From contig NC_088710.1 of the NCBI RefSeq assembly GCF_963576615.1, positions 372,001-436,000 of the forward strand: a DNA stretch of 64,000 nt. Direction: 5' to 3'. The translations under genes and the position numbers were made by a program. Position 1 is the stretch's first letter, and each line of letters opens with the position of its first letter. Below are positions 44,901 to 56,900 of the stretch, piece by piece. Source of the stretch: Watersipora subatra. Its lineage: Eukaryota; Bryozoa; Gymnolaemata; Cheilostomatida; Watersiporidae. The notes beneath the pieces are model-generated. The model made no database searches. It was not told the origin of the DNA and worked only from the letters and a program-made list of their open reading frames with translations.

Positions 44901-47900
44901 TAGACCTATTAACTATAGCATAGTTAATAGGTCTATGGTATAGTTAATAGGTCTATGGTATAGTTACTAGGTCTATGGTATAGTTAATAGGTCTATGGTA
45001 TAGTTAATAGGTCTATGGTATAGTTAATAGGTCTATAGTATAGTTAATAGGTCTATGGTATAGTTAATAGGTCTATGGTAGTGTTACTGAACATTCTGTT
45101 TTACTTGAGCTTCTTTTAATATTACAGAATTTCTCATTGTCTGCTCGGCTACGGCTTTTTCAATTTTCCTATATGCATGTATACACTTATATTAAGTCTT
45201 GTATATATGCACTTATATTAAGTCTAGTATATATACACTTATATTAAGTCTTGTATGTATACACTTATATTAAGTCTTGTATGTATACACTTATATTAAG
45301 TCTTGTATATATACACTTATATTAAGTCTTGTATGTATACACTTATATTAAGTCTTGTATGTATACACTTATATTAAGTTTTGTATGTATACACTTATAT
45401 TAAGTCTTGTGTATATACACTTATATTAAGTATTGTGTGTATACACTTATATTAAGTCTTGTATGTATACACTTATATTAAGTCTTGTATGTATACACTT
45501 ATATTAAGTCTTGTATGTATACACTTATATTAAGTCTTGTGTGTATACACTTATATTAAGTCTTGTATGTATACACTTATATTAAGTCTTGTATGTATAC
45601 ACTTATATTAAGTCTTGTATATATACACTTATATTAAGTCTTGTACGTATACACTTATATCAAGTCTTGTATTTATACACTTATATCAAGTCTTGTATAA
45701 GTTGTGGCAACAACAACAGAGACTAATTAGCATCATGTCATAATTAATAGACAGGGAGATGAAAAGAGTGGATAGGGGCAGGGATAGGGGCAAGGATGAG
45801 GTAGGGGATGATAGGATAGATAGGGAGATAGGACAGGGGCGAGGGAAGAGGATATGGGTAGGACAGGAAGAGGCTGGGGATGCAAGTCTACAAATGCTTT
45901 TCACATAACTACACCGTGAAGAAGTTCTGGCCGCATCAATTTTATAAGCTTTTCATGCCATACCTTTAAAAGATATCCAAAGATGTCTAGTTGTGCGCTG
46001 ATTGGTTAACTAGATGGGAAGACAACTCTTATTTACACTTGTGTGCTAATTTTAGTATTTTCATGTCATTTGATAATTTTCGAGTCAACTCATTGTCATA
46101 GGAATCATTCTCTTATCTCTGCTTGAGTGATTTGAAGATTTGACTTTGGATGTGTTAACAACAGTCAAACATCTGTGCACAATTTATCTGTTCCAAAGCT
46201 TGCTTCGTATCTCAAAAATATATTAAGCTGGTGCAAATATTTGTATAAGGATATCTTTTCTTTTGTTTCGTTCATTCTAGAGCTCAGAAAACAATGATAA
46301 TTGCTTTAAATATTTACATGTATAATATATATATATATAATATAATATTTACATATAGCATTAAAATGAAGGCGTTACATAAAACTATATCAAACAGTAA
46401 ATGTAAAAACTTAAATTGCAAAAATTGAAAAACTAAATTACCATGAAAACTTTAATTGACCGCCACGGCGCTCTATTTGTCAACCCTTCTTCTGTAGTGT
46501 CATTCAATTGGAGGCGTCGTTCAAATAGAAGCTGACGGTGTATTTTTCAAATGGCTTGTCAGAATTTTGGGAAGATAAATTTAGCCATATTGCGGACGAA
46601 GCGAATGTCGCTTGTATTTTGCTCTCTATTTTTGGTTTGGGTGATATTAACCCTTATGGATGCAATAAATCTTCTAATTTGCCTCCAACTTGTCAGAGAT
46701 CTCTTAATCCCATGACCAAACGAGCGGAATGAAGTTTGAAAGTTTTTATGATAAATGCATGCGCACACAACTTATGAAAACTATTCATCAACCACTTCGC
46801 AAACCCTTGCATTGAAATCTCATCAACAAATTTAACAATTTTTTTGTAGAGTCCTTAAAGTATAATAACGATACAAAACTCATATAAACCTATTTAAATA
46901 TGTTACCAAGTCTTTGAAAGGTTACTGCAATATCTTTAAACTAACCCATCTGATCGGATTATACATAAATAGACAGATTAATTCGGCCAAAAATCTTTAT
47001 TAAAACTGGCCAAGCCTTACTTTTATCAAAATTAAAATCTGCAAACGAAACGCTGAGCGACAGAGAATAAGAACCATTATGTCGTGCGCATTTCACGAAA
47101 AAATAACGTGCACATTTCACCAGTCTATAGCATTGTCAAATTGCCGAAGGTTTCTGTAATTATCGTAGAAGTACTGAAATCGTTTGTTTTTTGCCGATTT
47201 CAAAGTAACTGACATTTTGGAAACTGTTGAGTACTTTGGTGTTCTAACTGATGTCCAAAGCAGTGAAAGTAAAGGAAATGACGATGTTATTTTTTTCTAA
47301 CGATTCTTATGAGATTATTACAATATTTAATTATAAGTTTGGATGACTATAATTGAAGTCTTATAGTCACACTAACAACATCGATGATGGGCAGTATGTT
47401 ACTGTTATCATTTTTTCTAAATATTTTTTTTAAATAGATTTTCTAAAAATCTATATAAATATCACAACTTCTTGATATTGTTAGCTATGACGTTTGGAAG
47501 TGTAAACAAAATTGTGCATTGGTTTTCTATTATTACTATACTAGCTGCATTACCCGTGTTCGGGAACAGATTTACAAAAAGCAATAGTTTTATTGAGAGT
47601 TGTCTTTTATACTGTAAAACAACTCCATATAATTTTTGTGTTGATCTGACTGCATACACATGCAGTTGTACATGTCAATAATGTTGGAGAGACCAATGGA
47701 AATATGCAATGTGCTTTACGGCTAGTCTACAATGCATCAGTCTCGAACCACTCAAATCGGAATTGTCCTAATTTTGTACACAGAACTGATAATGAAATTG
47801 ACATTGCTAGGCAAACTGAAGTTCTTCAAACCGGCAGTATTGAAAAGTTTTACATATTTTAAACTAGAAATTCCACTGTCATACAGCCCACGACCAAAGA

Positions 47901-50900
47901 GATGGCCAGAGATACTGGCAAAAAAAGAAAGGGTACTGATGGTTGAGAAATGCAATATTAGCAATCAAATGGCTCTGCAGTGCAATAGGATAACTGCAAT
48001 GGTAGCTGTAATGTACTGGGTGTGGGTGTTATTATATACAACAATAAGCAGTAATGAATGGAAAAGATCTTTATATTTTCCCCCTGCAATAGGAGAAATG
48101 CAATATTGGCCAATATTAGAAGTAAAATGCACTGATATTCTTAGAATAATCAATTTTATTAATATAGTAATAATAGAAAAACAATACACAATTTTGATTA
48201 CATTTCAAAACGTAATAGGTAGCAATATCACGAAGTTGTGATATTTATATAGATTTTCCTATATATATAGTAAAATATATACTAATTTCTACTATATATA
48301 TATATATAGTATATTTTTCTAGAATATAGTAAACTGGGTGTTATTATATACAACAAATAGTAATAATGAAAGGAAAAGATTATATGTTTATATCTCTCCT
48401 GCAAAAAAGAAATGCAATATTGGCCAATATTAGAAGTAAAATGCATTGATATTATTAGAATAACCAATATTATTTATATAGTAATAATAAAAACCCAATG
48501 CACAATTTTGTTTACATTTCAAAACGGCATAGCTAACAATATCACGAAGTTGTGATATTTATATAGATTTTTAGAAAATCTGTACTACGTAGTCATTGTC
48601 CTGTAGTCATCCAAACTTATAATTAATTATTGCAATAATCTCATTAGAACCGTTAGAAAAAATATCATCGTCATGCCTTTACTTACACTGCGTTAGATTT
48701 TTAGAAAGTCTGTACTACGTAGTCATTGTTCTGTAGTCTATCTATCTATCTATCTCGATAAAATATCTCTTGTGGCCCGATAAGCCTTTAGAGATAAGAT
48801 GCGACTATAACGATAAAAGAGATCAGATATTCTTATAAAATCGAGAGTTAAATAAAATCTGCCATTGAGCTTGTTCCATATATATATCAAAACTTCATGA
48901 CTCGGTTAAAAAATGAGAACTTCATGGCATCTGTATTAATAGTGTGCCTAATATTAGACCCACGAGTAAAATAGGCAGAGTTGCACAGTGTAAACTTTTT
49001 AAAATCGACCATAAGGTCTTGATTTAAAATTTTCAGTAAAGTGTTTTTATCCTTAGTGCATCTTCTCTCTTCAAGAGTGTGCCAAGACATGTTTTCCATT
49101 GAAGATGTAATACTGTCATACTTTCTAAAACCGCTTGCCCATCTGAACGCTCTTCTGTTTATGGCTTCTAAATCCCTAATGATGTACATAAAATGTGGAT
49201 TCCACACCTCTGAAGCATACTCCAGTAAAGGACGACATACACTAAAATAAGCCGTTCTCTTAACAGCATGGGAAGTTCCTTTGAGAGTTCGCATAAGCAT
49301 GTAAAGGGTGGCATTAGCCTTACGCATAATAAAATTTATATGATCACTAAAATTGAGCGATTTAGAAACCTGTATGCCCAGGTATACAAAGGAATGGGAT
49401 GAAATAAGCGGAGTGCCTCCATAACTGTATGTATGCAAAAATTTAACCGGCTCCATTGACGTGGATGTGCATTTAGCTACATTAAATTTTAGCTGCCAAG
49501 ATCCGGCCCACGCAGCAACTCTGCTCAACTGGTCCTGCAATGCTTGGCTGTCGGACACGCAACTAACAGGCCTGTAAAGGATGGCATCATCGGCAAATAA
49601 GCGTATAGATGTTGATGGACAGTTTAAAGTAGTCGTCCAAACTTATAGTTAATTATTGTAATAATCTCATAAGAAACGTTAAAAAATATCATCGTAATTT
49701 GCTTGCCTTTACTTATACTGCGTTGGACATCAGTTAGAATGGGAAAGTATTTAAATGTGTTGGCAAATGAAAATGAAAAAATTGAAATCAGCAAAAATGA
49801 AACGATTTCTGTACTCCTATGTTAATGGCCAAAACCTTCGGCAATTCGACAATGCTATAGACTGGTGAAAAGTGCACGTTACTTTTTCGTGAAATGCGCA
49901 AGACATCTTCATACTTCATCGTTCTATTATCTGTCCCTCGGCGTTTTAGTTTCCGGTCTTAACTTTTATTAAACCAAGCTTTTCAAGTGTTTTGTGGCGA
50001 TTTTCGTTGAAATTAATCTGTCTATTTGTGTATAATCCGATCAGATGGGTGAGTTTTAAGATATTATCATAGGTTTACAAAGACTTGGTAACATATTTAA
50101 ATAGTTTTAAATATGTTTTGTATCGTTATTATACTTTAACGACTTTAAATTCCGATGCTTAAATTTTTTGATGAAATTTCTTGACGAGGGTTCGTCTCAT
50201 TGTTGATGAATAATTTTCGTAAGTTGTGTGCGCATGCATTTATCATAAAACTCCCACACTTCCGCTCCGCTCGTGTGGTCGTGGGAATATATCTATACAT
50301 GAAATAAAATATATAATTTAATCATGTTTGCTGCAGCGATATCAAGGAGTTGTTGTTGATGAAGGGGTATAGGTTGACTGGTTGCTTCTCTGCCAATATT
50401 CCTGCCTTGATGAATATTACTACTTGTCTCTAGTTTTTGTAATCGGAGTAGGTTGTTTCATTCTCAATCTGCAGTAAACACAAAAAAGAAAAAATATTAA
50501 TAAGTGTTAAGGATGTACAAAAGCAATAGCTGAAGTATTTAATGAAAGCAATCAGTTTTTAAACAAAAGAATTAACTAATGCAGTTAATTATGGAAAAGC
50601 GTATCTGTACTGCAAATCAAATGCATACCATAATGTCCAGATCAGAATCATGATCGTCCTCAACTTCGGTATTAGAGATTGATGGAGTTGATTTTAATGT
50701 AAAAAGACTACGAGATATTTTTTGCGATGATGAAGCCATGCCGAATAACTTGTGATAACCTTGAATAATTTTGTAAAGTTTGATGCAATGGCAATAAAAC
50801 TCGAAGCTCGGCGGTGATTTTAAAGAAGTTTTGGAACTCGGCTACGTTTAGTACTTCTGCCTAGCGGCTATTTTTGCGATGACGCCATTTTGCATATCTT

Positions 50901-53900
50901 GTGACAACCTTGAACAATTTTGTAAATAAATGTGATGCATTGGCAATGGTGTTAGCTCAAAACCCAGGCAATGATTTTAAAAATATTTTGGAACTCAACT
51001 ACGTTTAGTATTTATCTTAAAAACTAGCCTAGCAGCTAGTTTTTAATTTGATGCAGTAGTTATTCTCCCTTATGATTAAAAATAGAACTAATTATTCACG
51101 GAATTTAATAATTCCCGGAATTGACTGTTCGCGAAATTGCGAATTTTTATAACCAACGAATATTTTCATCCTGTTGTGTAATGATAATCTATCAAATGAT
51201 ACAGATATATATTCATGAACAAGTGACATAAATGAGTCATACTTATATTACATGCAAAAACAAAAATAAATGTTTTTAAAGCAAAAATGTTTCCATCGTT
51301 AGCTCGGATAGCTAGGTTCTGATTGTTACTTTCGATGGAACAAACATCTTCTACAGGTAGTTGGCCAATATCTTCCACAATATTTTCTGGCCTCAATTCT
51401 TCTTCTGCACTGCTGAACTAGTTGATATTTAGCACAAATGCAATGCGTAAAAGTTAGCTCGGTAAACGTAACCTTTTGCCAAAAATTTGCAAACCGCTTT
51501 TCATATGCATGCTCTTCAAAGTATTAATACCGCGTTAAACAAGGAACTACAATTGGCCTTATTGATTATTTCTATGGTGTTGCTTTCAAAGTTTGAACGA
51601 AAAAGCCAAAAGCTTTGGAGTTGGGCAACGAGAGAATTGATTGTTAATAATGTAAACGATTTATTATTAATACGATTTTGTGGACACTTTTTTGCTGATC
51701 ACTTGATAGTATGGGTTCATAAAGATCAAAGATAGTCGTAGTGGCGGTCAAATGAAGGTGACGTTCAAATAGATGTGGCGTTCAATTAAAGGTGGTGTTC
51801 AATTAGAGGTTTTACGGTAATATAAAGTAATGATCAGCTGAGATAAGTCTTTAGCACAGAAAACTGTCACTGAGCAGTGAGTATGTTCAAAGGTGGAGTT
51901 AGAGTGTGGGATAAAAATACAAGGCGTCACTCTAACTTGCACTAAATATTGGTTTAAATCAACTCAAGATAGGACATTATTAATAATTGTAAGTGACATT
52001 GTTTACGAGCTACCAACTTAGTTCTCGAAAACAAAATTACTGTCTGCCACTCTTTTTCGCGATTCGGGCAGATAATTTGTTATTAATAAAAACCATGCTC
52101 ATGATATTTGTTTAACATCTTCACTCAGATGCTGCGCAAGCTTTTTAGGTTTCGTCTGGCAGTTCATCGCAACTTTTGCTTGTGTTAGTTAGTCAAAGCA
52201 GGAACTATTAACGAACTTTCTTTCTGTAAGTCATATGCCCACAACTTTTTAGGCATTCTAAATAATGTAGGTTGCCTCCCATTTTATGGTGTGTAAGGAG
52301 TGAGTTATTCAATTGCAGAAAAGGGAATACAAAGCCGATCAAAAGGAACACCTCACAGCTAAACTTGATGAAGATTATGTTGCTTGGCTCAAGGACGTAG
52401 AAGCTGCAGTAAGTTCTGGTATTTTTGGTATAGATGTAAATAGATTTTACACTGGTCCCCACAGCAACTCAACATGATGTAAAATTTATTTTCATAGAAT
52501 GAGGATATCACAAAAAGAGTAAGAGATGAACTTGTACAGAAAGCTGATGACCTGCATGAAAGATTTTCGTAAGTTGACGTTTTGTATATCCATTCAGCTT
52601 GGGGCTAGCAGTAATTTATTCGATGGTTCTTTGCTGAGAACTGAATTTAAATATTGTAAGATACAGTGCACCCTCAAGATACGATTACCCTGATATACGA
52701 TTTTTTCACCTTACGACGGAACATGATGATTTTTTTCACCTCTACATACCAATTTTATTTCACCATACAAATTCAACTAAATTTTCGCCCAGAGTTTAAA
52801 TTTGCCAGTCAGTGTGCTTATTTTCTACGTCAAAATAACAAAGACACCGCAATGCTGTGCGCCCGAAAATATTTTTACAATGCTTGAAAAAGACACGATG
52901 ACCGATTTCTCTCAATTCAGCAATTCTCATGTGTACAATGGTAATATTTTCTCTTTAAAACCGATGACAAACTTGGAGTTGCGATCCTTTAAAAAAAGGA
53001 TTCAGTGGTCTGACAACCTCTCATAATCTGCTAGCAAAATTCCACTTCATTACGAAAACGGCATCGTTCGGTTTTCTTGCCGAATTAAGTTGAAAATGTT
53101 TCAAACAAGTTAGCTAAAAGTTATAGTGAAAGTGAAGACAGAAACTGATGTGATAACATTTTAGGGATAAAAATGTGAAATTCAGTAAAATAGTTGAAAA
53201 ATACATACTAAAACTTAGCTTTAGGTGCGTGTGTGTTTAGTAAGGTAAACTTATTTGAAGTGAATTAAAAATTTTGGTTATGCGTATGTCTACTTTGAAG
53301 GTAAGAACTTTTTACGGTACGTAGTACTACTCACAGCACATTCGTGACGTTACATTTTAATGCAGATAATAACCAATAAATTCACGAAATATAATGAAGT
53401 TACTGTAGGTAACTATAGTTACTAAGGTTATCATACTATTTTGTTACTAATTTTTAATATGTACAGCACTTATATAAATTTTTGATGATGTTTACCTGTG
53501 GGTGTCTGCATTATATAATTACTGTGGTTTCCATACCCCTGCATACGATTTTTTCACCATACGTTGCTAACCCTGGAACGGATCAAAATCGTATATTGAG
53601 GGTGGACTGTATTTCATTGCTGATCAGGTACATAGAGAAGAAGCCAGTATGTGAGCGGGCCAAAATGGACTTACTCAAGTGTTATGAGCAGAATCGGACC
53701 AACTCATTGGATTGCGTTCAAGAAGTTAAATATTTCACAACATGCGTTCGAAATCACCAGCTAAACTTTGTGAGTATCTGATTGCAGCAAGTGCATCCTT
53801 TGCTAAAACTAGTTATAGTTGGTTTTCAAATCTGCTCTACTCTCCACTATTTCTTGGTAGGAAATTTCTTTTGGCAGCTTAATGTTATCAATATTACATG

Positions 53901-56900
53901 ACATCAATTATTCACAAGGTTTTGAATTTCTTTAGTAGCCACAACACTAAGTTAAAGCACATAAATTACATAATTTTTTTATTATATATTTCAATACATC
54001 AGAGTCTTGACTTTCGAATGAGCTTATATTCAATACACAAAGAATAATAGAACTATGAAAAACAGGGTGTCAAAAGTATGTCCTGCAAAAAAAAACACTT
54101 GGTTCAGGTTCTCAAAATGTGATGTCACAATTATTATTTAGCCTTAGGTAGTCGATCCCTTTCGCTGCCATTGAGGCTGCGCTTTTCTGTGACAATCGGT
54201 GCTGTTAAACCCAGAGAGCGCTAATAATAAACTAGGATTCTAGATAATCAACAGTGCCCGGGATCGTTCTAACTGACCAATACAAACACATGTTCTGGGT
54301 TAATTAATTATGCTTCAATAAATGTACTGTCGTTGATAAAGGTAATGAAATCACATCAATTAAATTGTGACTTGCGGTTGCAATGCTTAAAACTAATTAG
54401 TCTCAGTCGCGACCCTCAACATCACAATAAAATGAGAGGGCTAGTGCATAATATCATCGGGAAAACATAGTATGGTGCTTGGAATCTGAGTTATTTATCA
54501 TAGAAGTAATCTGTACATGGAGAACTAATGACACTGATTCCTTTGTCATCATCATTGGTTCTCTGGAGTTGTCCTGTCTTCGCCTGACACTAGCGTCATT
54601 ATCGTAGTTGATAAATATAAGCGGTAAGCAATAAAATAGGCGGTAAGCGCAAACAACACCGCATATTAAAATTGTGACGTCACAATTTCCGAGCCTATGC
54701 CAGTAAACATTTCTGCGGTAGAGCTCTGGGGGAAATCCTATAAACACCAACCAATGTCTGTCTCACCATGGCAAACAATAGCTCATTCGAAAGCCAAGAC
54801 TCTGATGTATTGAAATATACAATAAAAAATTATGTAATTTATGTGCTTTAAGAGTTTCACCTGTCTACATGAATTAAAACTAACATACCTAGGAGCAATG
54901 CTAGCCTTCACCTAGCTAGTTATTTTTCAACTACAATACGTTGTTTGCTATTTTTGTTACTGTTATTTGCGCACGCACGATACGGTAGTTATTTTTATAA
55001 CTCGTGATCTCGTTTGTTCACTTTACATATTCACCACATCAACACTCACACCAGCACTCACGTGACTAGCCACACCAGCACTCACCTGATTAGTCACACC
55101 AGTACTCATCTGATTAGTCACACCAGCAGTCACCTGATTAGTCACACCAGTACTCACCTGACTAGTCACACCAGTACTCACCTGACTAGTCACACCAGTA
55201 CTCACCTGATTAGTCACACCAGTACTCACCTGATTAGTTACACCAGTACTCACCTAATTAGTCACACCAGTACTCACCTGACTAGTCACACCAGTATTGA
55301 TATCAGTTCTTACATCAATACTCACAAAATCTTATTAAATTTTTATTCTTCAATAAATATGAGCGGTGATTGTATAGTATTTATTTGGAGGAAAATGAGA
55401 AAGGTTATTGTTTCTTATTCTTCTGACAATAAATTTAAAAGGTCACCGTTTCTGTAGCATAAGAATGAAATAGGACTTTGTTGAGATTAGGGATGGCATT
55501 TGTGGTTTGGAAAGGTGTTAGCGACTATCGTTGGAGTTGTCCCACCGATAGCTATCGAATTATCAATGAGCAGACAGAGTTCACCGATTGTTATCGCGTG
55601 ACTTAGCAGCTGGTAAAACTATTGTATTATCGGGCCTGAAAAAATCAAGTAATGTGGGAAGGGATAGGAAAAGCTGCCGAAAAAAATCTGCAGAAAAAAC
55701 AACAAAAACTACAGGCAAACTCGGATAACTCAAACTTCACTGGACCGAACAAAAGTGTTCGAGTTACAGAGCGTTCGAATTATCAGAGCACTGTCACAAG
55801 TCCATGTATTTATTAGTAGATAAATGTACGTATACAAACTATATATAAATCAAATGCATGGATGGCTTATTGCAAATTAAAAAGCTTATACTGTAAAGTT
55901 TAAAAAAATGTCATCAGAAAGTATAGAGACTTTTCTATCACTTGAGATTGGCTTGTCGTTTTAGGTGATGTGATTGCCAGGACGTTTTCAGATTAAAATT
56001 GGCAAAACTTGATCGCTGTTGAAATGCTCAGAAGAAAAGACATCTTTTTCTGTTGACCATTTTAACCAAGATCAAGTTTGCCGATTTTTCTTCAAATTTA
56101 TTTGAAGGTTAGCTCACGTTTCCTTGCTTTCAGAGGGCCATCACTAAGCAGATAGTTGGTAAAATTTGATTTTTGCAAAGCTTTAGAAAAGTCGTTAACA
56201 AAAATATTTTGCCGATGATGGTAATAATGACGTCTAAGAACTACTAAAAGTTGAGGTTTATCTCTATGGCTTGTAATAAAGTGATATTCTAAAGCGATAA
56301 CAACCGTTGCAGTAGCCGTTGAGGAAAAAGCTGTTTGAGTTAACCATGTGTTCGAGCTATCCGAGTTTTATTGTATCTACAAAACTATCGGGCTATATTC
56401 TTTTTTATTACTTGATAACGATATATAAGTTTCGGATATCTTGATAGGCTAAAAATAAGCAACATATTCGTATTGAGAAGACAACTACCGACTATCGCAA
56501 TCGAGCAACCCTAGTTGAGATGTTTTATTGATAAGAATATGTTGCCTATTTGCTGCAATTGAAGCACTACATAAGTACACTACTATATACAGGTTAACTG
56601 CGGAGTGACAACTCCTTGATTGGCCGAATGAATGCTCTCTACATACACAACCATTATGAGTTTGATATAAAAAATGTAGTTGTCTGTGAAATATCAAAAA
56701 CAAAGTTTCTATTTATAAGACTCAAATCATTTGCATCTACTTTAGATAAAAATAGTTCAATAACAGTTGGCATCCCAAACACCATGAAATATCGCAATTT
56801 CGAAGAACCATACATACATATTTTCTAGAACACATCCATACACTCCTGTATTCATTGTAGAATGCATTAATATTCTCTTATTTGTGTTGTAGAATAAAAA

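Larger units (their letters stand above)
46709..50285. mobile_element. Long inverted-repeat (foldback-like) element in MIC19-like intron 2
   Basis: Arms of about 640 bp at 46709-47355 and 49629-50285 are inverted copies of each other with moderate divergence. The termini read CCCAYGACCAMACGAGCGGA and GATAAATGCATGCGCACAC is shared near the tips. AAT flanks both ends and could be a 3-bp duplication. The inside has further nested inverted copies (47450-47560 against 48160-48240 and 48480-48560), a Helitron-like end and the LINE insertion. No transposase was recognised, so it is non-autonomous or decayed. Confidence 0.65.
46438..51824. mobile_element. Larger inverted-ended element enclosing the foldback element
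   Basis: The left end reads TTACCATGAAAACTTTAATT and the right end, reversed, TTACCGTAAAACCTCTAATT. Similarity continues through GACCGCCAC and CTCTATTTG for about 60-85 bp. Between them are unrecognised open fragments (50431-50739, 51256-51400, 51487-51735) and the nested elements. Superfamily not assigned; target duplication unclear. Confidence 0.45.

Noticed and set aside
47732-48241. 169-codon plus-strand frame
   Set aside because: Lies wholly inside the nested inverted repeats of the foldback element and its reverse copy is broken; composition follows AT bias.
52207-52230. 24-nt phase-0 micro-exon (ELLTNFLS) before MIC19-like exon 3
   Set aside because: Splice borders look good but the peptide fits no part of the family and such pairs arise often by chance in long introns.
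55014-55457. 147-codon His/Thr-repeat frame
   Set aside because: 24-bp repeat translated in frame; no conserved residues outside the array.
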